64,000 nucleotides of DNA from Paulownia fortunei (GCA_019321725.1 CM033115.1:13340673-13404672), one strand, 5' to 3'. Shown: positions 35,837 through 55,000, numbered from the stretch's first letter. Translations and numbers: made by a program. The notes: generated from the letters alone by a model not told the origin.

Positions 35837-36513
35837 TGTAATGTATCTATTGGAGAAAGCGCACCCCAAGTCCTAGTCCACTGCTCTCCTTCTCCGCCTG
35901 GAACACCTGCACAAAATGCTTGATTGAACCGGCGTAAGAACTCCGACGCTCAAATCAGTGACAATCCTCTTGGAGAAGATGAAAAGTAGATAGATATGTG
36001 TATTCTTAATATATGAAAAGTATAACTTGTGATATGCTTTGTATTCCCTTATTTATAGATGCCAAATAAGGGTAAAAAAGAGATTTCAAACCTCAATTTG
36101 TTATAAAAGATTACTGTATGCGTGCCCATATTCTCTGATTTACCCCTAAAAGATTTTCTTTCATTTTCTAATCGTAACCGTTTCCTCTTCATTATTTTCG
36201 TGAACTTGCCCGACCTGAAGGTCGGTCAACTCCTCGAACTCACCCGACCTGTAGGTCGGTCACTCCTGGAACTCATTCGACTTGTAGGTTGGTAAGTTTT
36301 TTAATACTACTCTGCAGGCCTATGCATCGAGTTAACCTGTTTGCTCAACTCCCATACCATGGATAAGAATTTTCTGTCATCCCGGCCTGACTTTTGTCCA
36401 GCTAGCTCCCACCCCCCTGATCCGAGCTGTGCAGGTCCATCTTGACTTAGACCGCACCAGCTTTTTACTTATAATCTGAGTTACGTGGGTCAGTCCAAAC
36501 CTATACCATATAA
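35837..36513 (-). repeat. 5' LTR of the Tat-like element
   Basis: 677 bp, starting TGTAATG. The outer end reads ATATAA where the partner has ACATCA, a mutated end. It contains only three units of the ~34 bp minisatellite (36202-36300). The next five bases, GTTGG, are the right target duplication. Confidence 0.85.
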
Positions 36514-39017
36514 GTTGGATTAGGAAACTTGTCCGCGTTGCAGCGCTTAGGCGCACAATATACAACCCCGTTGCATTTTTTTTTCTTCTCGTCAACCAGT
36601 GCCTAGGCGTCAGTGGTCTCTCCAGAATCCATCTTATAGTGCCGGGCCTAGGCATTGCAATTTTAATTTATTTTTTTTAGGAAAATGCAGATTTTTCACC
36701 TTTCAGTCGATTTGCTCTCTTCACACTCGAATATGCAAAATCACACTAAAAACAATTATAAGATTTATAAAAATTCTCGAAAACTATCAAAAAATTAAAT
36801 AAATAGTTATCAATTAATAGATATAAAACTCATTTATCGAGTTCTTTTCATATTAAAGTTTGTTAAATATATAAATTAAGTTACTCTTTTTATTTTCATT
36901 AATTTATAAATAATTGTAACTTGGGGAAAAAATGGTATGAAATTGACTTTTCTTAACATTCTTCATGATAACATTCTTTGTGGCCAAATGAAGTATATAT
37001 ATAAGTTATCATTTCTTAACTTAGCAAATTATGTTGTCGATTTTCAAATTTTATAAATAATAAAAGTTGTTCAAATTTGATTTGTATTGTTAATAAATAC
37101 AGATCAAATAAATCTTTATGCTTCGATCTCTAGGATTTCAAACAATTTATTTGTTTTTAAAACCCTAAGTCAAGTGAATTTTCCTCTTTGAGTTTTGATG
37201 TAAATTCCACACGTCTCTGAGTTTGACTTGTGTTGAAAGACCCTCTAGACTTCTTTGATTGGTTTTGAATATTCTTTTACAATATTTTCTAGGAAATATT
37301 ATTAAAAAAAAAAAAATTGAGCTTTTGTATTCAAAAAGTTATTAAAATACCTTCAATTCCAAAAATCCATTTCATCAACTTTTCTTTCTAAAAAATCTAA
37401 TAATTAAATTTTTTACTAAATTACACTTGATTTTTTAGATTAAAGATTTTAATAAATTGTTTTTTTCTAATAAATGTTTTTTCTTTAAGTTGTTTAAATT
37501 GAATTGTAGCATTGATGATTTTATTTTTCATAAATTAAAATTTTGGAAAACAATTATTCTTAAATTTTTAGATTTAAAATTATAGTAGAGATAATTTAAA
37601 TTTATAAAACGAAATTAACATAACAGAAAATTAAAGTTTTCAAAGTTGATAAGATGTTTTCTAAAACTTTTAGTACAAATAAATGAATATGGTTAAAAAA
37701 TAATTGTAAAATTGAATATCAAATAAATAAAAGTTTCTTAAGGAATAATTCTAATGGTAATTTTGTCCAATATACTGTAAAAATTAATTTGGATTTTTTG
37801 AATGAAAAAAAATTAATTTTTTTTTTAATATAAAAATTTATTTTAAAGATTTTTTAGTAATTTTCCTCTTTTTATTTCTTTCTCCTTCACCCTCCTCGTT
37901 CCTAATACCGTAAGAAATATAGGAGGATTTTATGCAATTTACTAAAAAAAAAAATGATTATTAAATAATTATTTACATGGTATTCCTGGCTTTACCTTGG
38001 GTCATAGTTTGCCCAACTAAATAGTAAATACTTGTAAGATCCTCATTTTCATGCCAAGTAGTACAGTTAATGCTATTATTATTAATTAATATATAATAAA
38101 AGTGGTGTTACTTGACCTCATTTCACATGTTAGGGCTTTGAATTCTATCTTTTTTCTCCTTTCCATGTTTTAAGATTTAATATTTTTTTTAAAAAAATAA
38201 TACGACTATTATTACTCTTTTTTTTGTCGATTGTATGCCATATTCATTCACATTTGAAAATATTGAAGCTAAAGACACTTACGTGGAAATTAGAATGAAG
38301 CCATGAGATGTTGACATGCTACATCTCTAAAGGCCACCAACATCATCAATTGCCAATTGAGTCCATCTTTAAAGCAGATATTAGTACAATAACAACTAAA
38401 ATGAAAAGGGAAATTAAAGCGATAGGCCAGGACTTTACTCTCCTCAAACCGCCATGAGGGTGAGTTTTTGTATTCATCCCTAAAATATAATAAAAATACT
38501 CCAAACTTTGACATCCATTAAAATCTCTGTTCAAAAAAACTGATGTGGCATTCAATAAAATTTACTAAAACAAAAATACCATTCGAGCAATTAAAAATAT
38601 ATATGCCCTGAAGTATGGCTACGTCGCAAACAACCCCTCCCCCCTCCCCCCTCCCAAAAAAAATAGTCTAATTTGTTTGATTTCAATTTTTATGTAAAAA
38701 ATTTATTTGAAAGTTAAAGTTTTTTAAATTTTATATTATAATCTAGAAATGTATAGAAGTTTCAAAAGTTCACAATTCTCATATTTTCTACAGTTTAAAC
38801 TATTTTATAACTAACTTTACAGGAGTAAATAAAGTATGTAAAAACACAAACAATGTAGGCTATGTAACTAAATATATAAAATGCATATAGTTTTATTGAA
38901 CTCGTAAATTATATTATATTCAACTATAGATAATTACATATAGCATGCCTGTGTCATAGTTTATGTTATTTATAAAACTATCAATTTTGTTTATTTTATA
39001 GTAAACCTTTATATATA

Positions 39018-39050
<33 letters not shown>

Positions 39051-40200
39051 GAGTATATAAAACTACATAATACTTACCTAAATCTATCAATAAAATATAT
39101 TTTTTATATTTATTTATTGCACTTGTATAAATGCATCTTAGTTAATTTGTTAGTTTTATACGTATAGATTGACTAACTATTCAATTATATATGTATATAA
39201 TCTTGTGTACAACCCATAACTATATGCATAATAAACTCTAAATATTTATAGTATCCCATAAATAATTATATACCAAGTACCAAATTTACTACTAATGTTT
39301 TTTTTTTTTTTTTTCCCTGAACGTTTCACATAAGGCTTCATTTTATAAAAGGAATTTTTTCCATTTCTATTAAAGCAATGATATAACTTTTCTTTCAATT
39401 ACTACTACTATTTTAAGGCTAATAATAATATAATGATATAGGCAACTTGTACTTTTTAAACTCACTCTATAAATTCGTATCGAGTTAAATAAAATCTACG
39501 GAAGAAATATATAACCCCAACTAAATACATTGCATGTATTATTTACCATTGTAATTTATATTTTTGGGTGTGTGCGCATTTGTAAAATAGACATTGATAA
39601 ATGCCACATCAACATTTAAAGACGTGCGTATACTAAAATCTTGGTAAAAACAGTAGGATTCTCAGTACATTTTAGTTCTTAGGGGAATCTATGCACCAAC
39701 CTTATACCTCATAGGTGAATTGTTACAACCGACTGAAGGGTAGTTTTGTAACTTCAAACTAAAACGCAACGCCCGTTAATTTTTTAACAGTTGGTTGGCA
39801 ATCTGAAAGGAGTTTTTGTTGGGTTTTGAACTTCTGTAGGGGTGAATATGACCTACACCACACACCATACTTCAAGAGTGCAAACTGTAGTTAAATGAAA
39901 GGATATTATTTCTTTGAAAAAGAAATATAAAATCGACAAAAACTAGCCATTTATTTGTAATAAAAAAAAATGAATTTGTGCATTTACTTTTATATTTACT
40001 TACTGTTGAACCTGAACCGTTACATGCTATGCAAACACATTAAGATTATTTTTTCACATGACTAAGAAAGTAATATAATTGTATTCAACCATAAACCTAC
40101 AAATACAGAACGTCAGTCCCCACACAATTATCTACATGATTTAATTCAAATAATCCACATGATACTAAAAATAAACGGAATAGCATATGATATTCTATTC
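36514..40200. other. AT-rich intergenic DNA, no gene seen
   Basis: Long A/T tracts and no supported frame. There is a (TA)n run with TGTA interruptions at about 39010-39058 and a C-rich stretch at 38634-38656. A phrase GCGCTTAGGCGCACAAT with GCCTAGGCG lies at 36543-36610, possibly repeat-derived. Confidence 0.5.
39010..39058. repeat. TA dinucleotide microsatellite
   Basis: Uninterrupted TATA runs on both sides of a GTGTA block; a simple-sequence repeat. Confidence 0.85.
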
Positions 40201-40961
40201 TATCTATATATTTCCTTTGAATCTAGGCTTCTGTCCAAACTCAAATACCCATAAAATGGAGTATTCAGTCCTAACTCCCTATTTCTGTCTGAATTTCAAG
40301 CTGAATTATTAGGGTCATGTCCAAATAACCACCTCTACTCAAACCCATCGGGGCCAGCTTATCATGTGGGAAGGATCCCTGGTTGTTGAGAAGGTTTCCA
40401 AACCCCACCCCATTGAAGTAAATACTCCAGATGACGAGAACCCAAACAAAGAGCAAAGCTGGAGCAGTCATGGAGACATGGATAGTTGCTTGACAATCGA
40501 CATTTTACCAACTGGAAAAAATACAAGCAGATTTCAGACGATATCCAAGGCGTGACACTCCATGTTTAAACGAATGCACTGAATAAGCATCATGTACCTC
40601 AAACAACAACATGACTATATGCTTTATATTTAGTATTGTACAAATAATATAAGGTTGTGTGAAAGCACCTTATACACAAGGCATGAGAGAGGTGGGAGAC
40701 AGAATCCAAGAACTGAAGAAATGCAAAAAGTCTACTGCTAAACATAATAATAGCCGACAAAAGAACCTTATACCTGGATGACAGTAATGGAACAAATAAC
40801 TTTAAAATGATAATCAACTAAAATTCAATAGACTGCCTGGTGAAACCCATAACATGTAGATGTACCTAAACAGACTAAGCAAAAGTTAGCTATGAGACAA
40901 CCACAGAGAATCTGGGCATATACAAACCTCCAACAACAAATACACATGCCTGTTTCCATTT

Positions 40962-46683
<5,722 letters not shown>

Positions 46684-46689
46684 CAATCA

Positions 46690-48300
46690 GAACCTCCAAA
46701 CCCTAAAAGCTCAAGAATGCAATGCTTTTACTTATATAACATTTAGAAACCTAAGAGTACAATTGAAAGCCAAAATGAAGCAAAACAATAAAACAAAACT
46801 ACTCAAATTTCCAAGAAAAGTTAGCTTTTTCCTCGCAACTCTGCCACAAGGCTATTTAATTTAAACTGTAAACAAGTAATGATTCCAAGGCAAATATTAA
46901 TTATGCATACCAAACTTGGCTTCCAATTAAAAAAAAAAAAGACCTCTGAAACTCTAGCCCTAGAACAGGAACATGAATAGAATTCCAGAATACCTACTAA
47001 AGAAGCTAAGTAAAGATCTGATTATTCAATGAGCTTCAAATAAAAGAGGTAAAACCTATAACATAAACAAGGTACAAAACAATGGAACAAAACCCGTCAA
47101 AATAAAACGCAAAAACAGAGTATCAACACATGATTAATATAAATATATAATGGCATAAAGATTGAGGTTTAAAAAAAGAAACAAGAAAAACAGAGCAATG
47201 CGAAAGATGGGAACATAAAAACCCACAAAAAATTAACCACAGAATGTGCTTACAGGTAAAAGTTCTCTCTTTTTTTCACTTGCCCTTTAGATTAGATCTC
47301 TAAATAGAGGAATTGAGAATCCAACAGCTTTTTCACATGCCAATGGAGCAGACAAATCACATCTTACGGTCAGACCGATGGAAAGCGACATTAGGAAGCT
47401 TCAAAGAGACGACGGATACATACACATATGCGTATATATATACACACTTACATATAAAGATGTGTCTATCAGTGTGTGTGCTGTGTGTGTAATAAAAGGA
47501 AGGTAATTAAATAAATGAAGGAGGTGACGTGTTGATATGGGCAGGACTCATCTACTTGTTTGGACAACCGGATTATGCACCCTATACAAGCATTTTTTTT
47601 TAAAAATAATTAATGGTAATAGTTAAATAAATTCTAAGCAGGGTATTTGTTTGCTTTATTATTTTTTTGAAAATTAAAGAGATAAATAAGGAAATATTCT
47701 AATAATGAGTTGCAAAATTTTAGGTGTATTTCATTCAATGGAACTCAATTAAATTATTTACTTGAAAGGGTAGAAATATTAATACAGAATCTATAATTGT
47801 TACCTATACTACTCGAGAAATAAAGAGGACATTATCTTGTGAATTTGAAAACTTGGGGTGTGCAAAAATTTCCTGACAAAATATTTTTTGTTTGGAATTG
47901 TGTTTGATTGTCAAATTTTTTTGAGAAAACCGGCCTCATTTAACTGTTTATCCTTTTTCATTATGACCAACCAAATTGTGAAATAATTTATGCCACATAT
48001 ATTTTGTTCAACCAAAATTACTTTTTTACTCATTTCTACATTTAACATACTATAGATGATTAGACAGCACAACATATACACATGTCTTGTTTCACTCCCT
48101 TCAACCATTTCTTAGATTCACCCCCATATTATACAAAATATACCATAAACAAAGAGGCTTGCTCAAAGTCCCTTTTCTTTACCTCTAGATAGCTTCTTTT
48201 CTCTACACAATTAGCTATCCACAATACATAATCTGCTACGAATTTACTAATCATACGTCACAATTGGTCGTTGTTTTTCCTCTAAATCCAATTACACTCA
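46690..48300. other. bZIP upstream region and intergenic DNA
   Basis: A leader exon may lie near 47255-47350, with a donor-like CT|GTAAGC on the minus strand at about 47255. CA/TG-rich simple sequence lies at 47420-47490. No further gene is visible to 48300. Confidence 0.4.
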
Positions 48301-48464
48301 TCATCAGAATCCCGCTGCAAATGTGGCCTCTCTCAATGGAGAGTTGCGCCCGTACCCTTTTCCAGTTATCCATTATGTAGGATGTGACACTGAAATTCCT
48401 TCACGCATTTGTTCCATGTCTGTAATAGATAGAAACTAGAATCTCACTGATTAATTTTACTGAC

Positions 48465-49100
48465 CTGCTCTTGATACCAATTGCTAAAATTTATTGTCTA
48501 ATTTTTCTTAAAATCTTAAGTATTGTAACATTTAGATAGAACACACAACGAAAATAAAATAATAACATCAGGATTATCTATGTGCTTCAAATACAACGTA
48601 CTCTACATATATGAGGTCATGCCCAGAGAAAAAAATAATTCATTAATTGGTAACAGTTTACAGAATACATGTCATGGATTTAAAATAATTTAAAGACTCA
48701 CTATTTAAATGAAGACCATCATATATATTTCACTAATTAGTTGTTCATGCAAGCTCCCATCGATCAGCAATGTCGAACTCCCTCTAACTGTGAACTCCTT
48801 CAGATGGCTGATGCGGTCTTCTCCCGAAAACCTTCACATTTTTCTCCCAAAGAATGTATATGCGTAATCAGCACTGCTGGACTCTTTCTAACTCTGAACT
48901 TCTTCAGATGGCTGATGCAATATTCTCCCAAAGACCTTTTCACCTTCTTCTCCCGAAAAATGTATATGAATAAATTTTGCCTCACCCTTAAATCATTTTT
49001 GTGGTACTATTCAGTTTATCCACTTAGTTACTTCAATGTAGAGACTTGGTATATATGCAATTGTGTATTTCAGTCTAAATCCCCTTGAAATTGGGTTTTG
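48465..49100 (-). repeat. Possible LTR fragment with primer-site-like sequence
   Basis: On the minus strand at about 48470-48487 the sequence reads TTGGTATCAAGAGCAGG, close to the iMet-type primer site. What lies to its right (element upstream) would be an LTR starting TGCTAAAATTTATTG. A 104 bp tandem duplication sits within it. No partner LTR or coding remnant was found, so this is tentative. Confidence 0.35.
48772..48980. repeat. Two-copy tandem duplication, period 104 bp
   Basis: Both copies share the phrases CTTCAGATGGCTGATGC, TTCTCCC.AA and AATGTATATG. Marker positions are 48801 and 48905. The copies have diverged. Confidence 0.8.
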
Positions 49101-50600
49101 ATTGCAACATATTTGAAAGAAATTAATTTCTTGATTTGTTGCCTTATCCATAAGATTATACAAATCTTTTGTTATCTTATCAAAATAAATTAAGAGTATC
49201 TTTAATTTTAGCTTATTTATCACATATGTGACTTTACAAAATACTTAACATAAATATTTAAAAAATCCCTGAATTATGGAAATCTGTCCGGAATAATTAT
49301 TATTAATTAAAATAATTAACTAATTAAATACTATTTCTCCAGTATTGCAACATCTCTCATAATATTTCTTCAAATACCTAGTTTTTATGTAAAATTCTAG
49401 CTTTCATAAATGCTAACTTTTTCTGACATTAGCAGTTTATTCATTCCAACTTCTGAAAAGGGATATCAACAAAAAGAGGCACACCGATTAAACTAGCAAT
49501 GTGACTGAATTTCTCTTTGACCCTAAAGAAATAGGGACATTGAATAATTTAACCTACAAAGAAATTCTGCAATGCACATCTTTGGATAAGATTAATTTTG
49601 GATACTAGAGTTGAAGGATCAATGATTGCCCCACAAAGAGCTAAGACTATTCCCAATTATCCTCCTACGAGTTTCATCATTCTGGAATCTGATGAATTAA
49701 AAATCTGCCATCAAAGGACAATACTTCCATAAGTCCTTTTGGACCCTCAATTTTCTGTGCAAATTTGTTAACTGCAATTTAAGGGAACGTTTGTTCTATG
49801 AAGTAGCCCACCAAGCAACCCCTCCACCTAGGATCTACTACTTCAAGAACTGATGGTGGTGGATTTACCATAATTTTACCATCGAAAGATAATGGTATAA
49901 TGTATCTAAAATTGAATCAAGGCTTACTGGAAAGTTCATTCTATTTAAGAAGACCAGCCTAAGAATGTTTGAAATTATTGTCCAAATTACCCTTCTCATT
50001 CTTTTTCTCTTTACCAAGAGCTATATTTGAATTAATCGACATATCCAAAAGGTACACACAATAACTTTTACCTCTATGGTGAATGATAATTAAACTTAAG
50101 AATAGGCTTTAGATGAATTTCTTAGTTGGCAGCTAAGAGAGCAAGGTCTTGCAAGTTGTCTATCTCAACTATCCTAGTGATGGCCACCCTAGTCTACTCA
50201 GTGATCCTAAGAAACCATGTTGTCCTCGTCTCTCAAAGAGATCTAGTTACCCCTATTTTGTTTTTTTAGTTCCTTTAAACATTTTTGCTCCTTAATAAGC
50301 TGCTCAATCTTAGATTTTTTGTCGGTTATCTACTATAATAATCTCACTTTGTGTCCTAATTTGACTCTTTATTGTAAGACCCTCCATCTAATTCAAATGG
50401 ATTATTTACGTTGGTAAGCGCATGTGAAAACTACAAAGGATATGGACTAAAGTTACAATCATAAGAGTTTATATAAAAAAAAGATGGTAGCAAGAGTGAG
50501 AGTGGGTGGTAACAACAATGGTGGTTTATATTGAGGTTATAGATGGGTTTTTCTCAGATGGGTTTTTCTAGAATGGGTACTTGTTTGCCTTTAAAAAAAT
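49100..50600. other. No gene seen; probable leader/LTR side of the plus-strand Tat remnant
   Basis: Sequence with no supported open frame and no clear LTR pair. By position it would hold the 5' LTR and leader of the Tat-like remnant that starts near 50690, but no TGGCGCC primer site is visible. Confidence 0.35.
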
Positions 50601-50689
50601 GAGAAAAAGTAGAAAAGAGAGGGTAGAAAAAATGGGAGTGGGTTAGCAGTGGCAATTTCACTGAAGTATGGGTGATGAGAATAAGGAGA

Positions 50690-52510
50690 TCTACTTATCC
50701 AAAGAGACGAGGTCATGATGGATGAGCTACTTGCCTACTTCAAGATACTTAATTATGAATATAATCGGACCGCTAACCCTTGGGACATTTATATCGGTTT
50801 ATAATCTAGCCCTACTTTACAGGTATTTAGATGGAGTGAAGTACAATGTCTTTATGATAACATTGATGATACTAACCCAACAATGGTGCAATCAGATGCA
50901 ACCTAATTCCATCCACTCTTTTCAGGATTTTAGCTTGGCATTTCTCCACTAGTTTGCAAGTAGCCAAAAATACCAAAAAAAACCCTAGAAACTTTTTAGC
51001 CTCCATTAGAAGAAAGGTGACTTATTGAGAAGCTATATTTAGAGGTTCACCTCAGCTACTTTGAGAGTACCTTCGGCTACCCAGGACGTTCTTGCTAACG
51101 CCATGGCCCAGGGTATTCAGGATGGAGAACTTTTCAAATCTCTAGCTAAGAAATCAACTAAGGACTTTGATGACTTATTTGGTCGAGCTGAGAAATACAT
51201 TAATATGGAAGAGACCCACAAAATAAAGAAAAACGAGAATGAATAAAAAAAATAAAGAGAATAAAAAAGGAAACACTCGCAAAAAATCTAAAACATAAGT
51301 AAAAATAGGCTATTAGCAAGTATGATTTCTACACCCTTTGATCATGCCCAGATCACAAGTCCTTATAGCAGTAGAAGGTAATAGAGTACTAAGATGCCCT
51401 ATAATGTATTCAAAGGTGCCTATGAATACTAGGTCGAATAAACATTATTGGTTCTATAATGATTATGGACACCTCATGGATAAGTGCAACCATTTGAAAG
51501 ATGAGATTAAATGGCTCATCAGAACTGGGCACTCGAAGGTGTTTATTTTAGTGATAGAAAATTCTGTTAAGGTCCTAAAAGAAACGATCAAAACCAACTT
51601 CCAAAGAAATAAAGAGAATGAATAGATAAAGAAAGAGCTAGGGTGGATATAGGGCAAGAGGTAGGAAATAATCCACCTTATGCTAATCCATCTAGAAGAG
51701 GAATGATCCATATGATTACAAGAGGACTAACTAATAGGGACTCCCATAAGCCTGAAAAGCGCACAATAGAATGATGAGGACTGTTGATGGCAGATGAAGC
51801 ATTATACAATCAATATAATAGCAGGGGATCATGTGATCTAATTCATAACCCAAGATCTAATGGGACTTCAGACACCTTATAATGATGTCATAGTCATCAC
51901 GACAACTATAGCAAATTATGTTGTGGCTAGAGTCTTTGTTAATTGTGGCACTTCAACTAATATTCTTTTCTATAAAAAATTTAAGTAAATGGACTTGGCA
52001 GTGACAGAGTTATCCCCAGTAGATACATCTTTGTTTGGTTTGCAGGGGGAATATGGTGTGACTAATTGGACAAATGGAACTGCCCTTTGTGTCTTGGAAA
52101 TGAACCCTTTATAAAGACTATGATGATTAGATTCTTAGTAGTGGATGAGCCATCTGTCTATAATGTTATATTGCGTAGACTTTTTAGGTAGTAATTTCTA
52201 CCTTCTATATGAAGATAAAGTTCCATGGAGGGAAAGGCATAAGTAAGGTGGAATGAGGCAAGGAAGTGCAATGTGGATTCAATTAGAAAGGGGGATTTAA
52301 TGGAGGATATAAAGGCAGACCATCTTAATCCCGATAAGAGGATAAAGGTCACAAAAGAAAGATGAACTTACATCTTATATCCCAACTAAATGAGGATTTA
52401 ATGACTCTTGAGCTAATCCCTAGATGCCTAGATAAAAATATCAGGATTGGTTTGAAGATCGAACTTAGATGGCTAAGAAGCTGACAGAATTCCTAAGAAT
52501 TACAACAGAA
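50690..52510 (+). pseudogene. Gag-protease remnant of a second Tat-like element
   Basis: Plus-strand frames match the gag of the element at 27132-36513 block by block: SYLPTSRYLIMNI with LLYRYLDGVKYNVF (50722-50952), VPSATQDVLANAMAQGIQDGELFKSL and GRAEKYINMEE (51061-51246), then a zinc-binding-like stretch FYNDYGHLMDKC (about 51451-51486). At 51920-51990 the protease site reads VFVNCGTSTNILFY, with Asn and Cys where DTG is required. It ends with KKLTEFLRIT, the link toward RT, just before the Tekay-like LTR fragment at about 52509. RT, RNase H and integrase are absent. Many stops. Confidence 0.8.
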
Positions 52511-53444
52511 AAAAGGTATCTACTCTTAAGAAAAAATACAACACAATCAAAAGAGAGAACATAAAGAAAAAAAAGAAAATAGAACGTGAAGTAGAAAAGA
52601 GAAGAGATGCAGTTGAAAAGAAAAAAAATGGAGAAACAAGGAGGAAGAAGTCCAGATGCCAAATATCACAGAAAAAAGAGAACAAAATACGAAAAAAAAA
52701 GTATAGAACTAGATTAGAATCATACGAAAGTATGAGAAGTTTCTTTCATCAATTTTATTGATTGTTGGCATCCATTGGTACAGGTAAAAATTAAATTAGC
52801 TAAGAGGATGAATTACCAAAATAGGATGCACAAAATTCAAATTTTGATTCTCTATGCACACAAGTTGATTAATGCGTTGGGAAGTCTGAAATTCAAGTTG
52901 TATACAAATTAATTTAATCTGGGATAAAAAAATAAAGAATTAATCAGTTTAATTTATTTTGTCTTATGTTTCCACTAACAGATAAATGTAAAGGAATAAG
53001 ACTATTCTAACTTTCACCTTCACATATGTTCCTATATTATATCAATCCTATTATATCAATCCTAAGAGATGTACAAAATGAGTTTAATATCAACCATAAG
53101 TACTAGTTTGACTTATGAATAGCATTCAAGATGGATTTTACTACTGAGAATGTATTATATCTGTGTGATTCAGTAGTTGATTTTAGACACAACTATGTGT
53201 ATGTTTAGGGATGTTTACACGATATATTTTTAATTAATTAGAAGGATTGTTAAAGAAATTCTTGATTTATTTTGTTGATAGATTTACATTGATTATAAAT
53301 TTTCATAATTAATTAGAGGTATAGATGCTCTATACCAAGTTTAATGTTAGATTACATTAAAAGTATTGGATTAACCTTGCAAGTTTTTAGGATGTTCCTA
53401 AGAGCCTCGATGGTTGTCACGGTCTCGGGGTTCGGAGCGTGACA
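52509..53444 (+). repeat. 5' LTR of the Tekay-like element, truncated and rearranged
   Basis: Block A (52509-52651) matches 58816-58950 directly. Block C (53133-53444) matches about 59950-60264 directly. Between them 52889-53095 matches 58955-59146 in inverse orientation. The first ~270 bp and ~800 bp (59147-59949) of the 3' LTR have no partner here. Confidence 0.82.
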
Positions 53445-53451
53445 ATTATAG

Positions 53452-53463
53452 TGGTATTAGAGC
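53452..53463 (+). other. Primer binding site, one mismatch
   Basis: TGGTATTAGAGC, seven bases after the LTR. The initiator-Met complement is TGGTATCAGAGC, so one C has become T. Confidence 0.85.
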
Positions 53464-53652
53464 TTAGGTTATGATCTTAGGGGTAATTTCAATGAGATTG
53501 ATTGTCATCTAAGGATTTACTTAGGTAAGGAATTTCTTAATTATATATGGGTTTGCTTGTTATTTAGTCATTATTTGTTGTCTAGGTTTTCTTGTAGTTT
53601 GCATTGGAGTATATTATTCATTTATATTAATAGTTTTTATTGATCTAAGAAT

Positions 53653-54072
53653 CATCAATATTGTTTTAGAGAATGCCATCGAGATGAGGATGACCTACTC
53701 GCACAACCTGCACTAATGTGCATGGCACTATTGATGCAGGACAACAGACAATTGGAGCTGACAATCAAGTAAATAGACCACGTTGTGCTAATAGGGTTGG
53801 TGGACAACAAAAGGTCAATGGGGCTAACCAAATGGGTAGTGGTGACATAAGTGGTGAAAATCTCATCAATATTTTTTAGAGAATGCCATCGAGATGAGGA
53901 CGACCTACTCGCACAACCCGCACTAATGTGCATGGCACTACAGATGCAGGACAACAGATAATTGGAGCTGACAATCAAGGAAATAGACCACGTCGTGCTA
54001 ATAGGGTTGGTGGACAATAGAAGGTCGATGGGGCTAACCAAATGGGTGGTGGTGACATAAGTGGTGAAAATC
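53653..54072 (+). repeat. Tandem duplication of 210 bp in gag N-terminus
   Basis: Copy 1 is 53653-53862 and copy 2 is 53863-54072. Both contain AATGCCATCGAGATGAGGA, the presumed gag start, and differ at only a few positions. The period of 210 is a multiple of three, so the frame would be kept. Confidence 0.88.
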
Positions 54073-55000
54073 TCATCCAAAATGAGCAAATAAGTGGTCA
54101 ATCTACTGCAAAATTTGATTAGAGCTATTTAAAATGGACAAAGTTAGGGTGACAAGTTCGAAAAATTTACCATGACTAATCCACCTACCTTTCAGCGTCT
54201 ATCAGAGCTGAGGGATAGATTACCAACTTGGAAAAGTTCTTTAGGAGATTGGATTGCAATGATCTATAGAAAATCTCTTATGCTACCCACACGCTGAAGG
54301 GAGAAGCATATGAATGGTGGATAATGGTATAGGAGTTGGAGACAGAACCAACTACTTGGAAAGAATTCAAGGATTTATTCAACGAAAGGTTCTTTTCTGA
54401 AAGTGTACGCGACCAAAAGAGACCGACTTTCTTAACTTAAAGCAAGAAGATATGACTGTAGCACAGTATCAAGCCAAGTTTGCATCGCCATGTCATTTTG
54501 CTTCTTACTTTGTGGCGAATGAGGCTCGAAAGGCTAAGAAATTTTTGAAGGGCTTAAGAACAGAGATTCATGTACCATTATTCACTTAAAACTTGACCAC
54601 CTACACGATGATTATTAATAAGGCTCTTGATGTTGAATTGGAGTTGGGAGACCAACAACCGAAAGAAGCCAAAAAAGAGAGACCTACTAATTTCCAAGTA
54701 AACTAAGTCCCTAACAAGTAACCTAGGAAGGAAAGCTTCCAACAAAAGCAATCATAAGAGCAACAAAGAGGAGGAAATTAGTGTGGAAGGTGCAGAATGA
54801 TTCATACAAATGGAAATTGCCTTAAGAGGAATGGAGCTTGTTATCGTGCTGTATTTTACCCTAATAAGAGGCAAAATAATCTATGCCGTGCAACCACATG
54901 GTGAGAGTGATTGTCTGTGGTATACTGGAGGATGCTTTGAGTGTGGCCAATAGGGTCATAGGGCAGCTATTTGCCCAAACAAAAGGGATAATCAGATGGG
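53673..55000 (+). pseudogene. Gag remnant of the Tekay-like element
   Basis: It starts near the ATG at 53673 (repeated at 53883). Gag-core phrases are WKEFKDLFNERFF, MTVAQYQAKFASPCHF and AKKFLKGLRTEIHV (54340-54580), then two zinc knuckles (CGRCRMIHTNGNCLK near 54780 and CFECGQ.GHRAAICP near 54930). Stops and frame changes are frequent. Confidence 0.8.

Larger units (their letters stand above)
27132..36513 (-). mobile_element. Tat-lineage Ty3/gypsy retrotransposon with antisense ORF, decayed
   Basis: This is a 9382 bp minus-strand element. Its LTRs are 716 bp (27132-27847) and 677 bp (35837-36513), and its primer site is TGGCGCCGTCTGTGGG. The target duplication is GTTAG on the left and GTTGG on the right (one mismatch). 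Element order is gag, protease, RT, RNase H, a second archaeal-type RNase H, truncated integrase, tandem repeat array, antisense extra ORF, 3' LTR. A double RNase H, an antisense ORF and repeats after pol are hallmarks of the Tat lineage. Each coding block carries stops or frameshifts, and the LTRs differ at many positions by eye, so the insertion is not recent. Confidence 0.88.

Noticed and set aside
38290..38555. Minus-strand frames of 69-74 residues in intergenic DNA
   Set aside because: Two overlapping frames with no recognisable features and no promoter or splice context.
53655..54101. 148-residue minus-strand frame with an internal repeat
   Set aside because: The internal repeat comes from the 210 bp gag duplication; the frame is antisense to gag and has no support.
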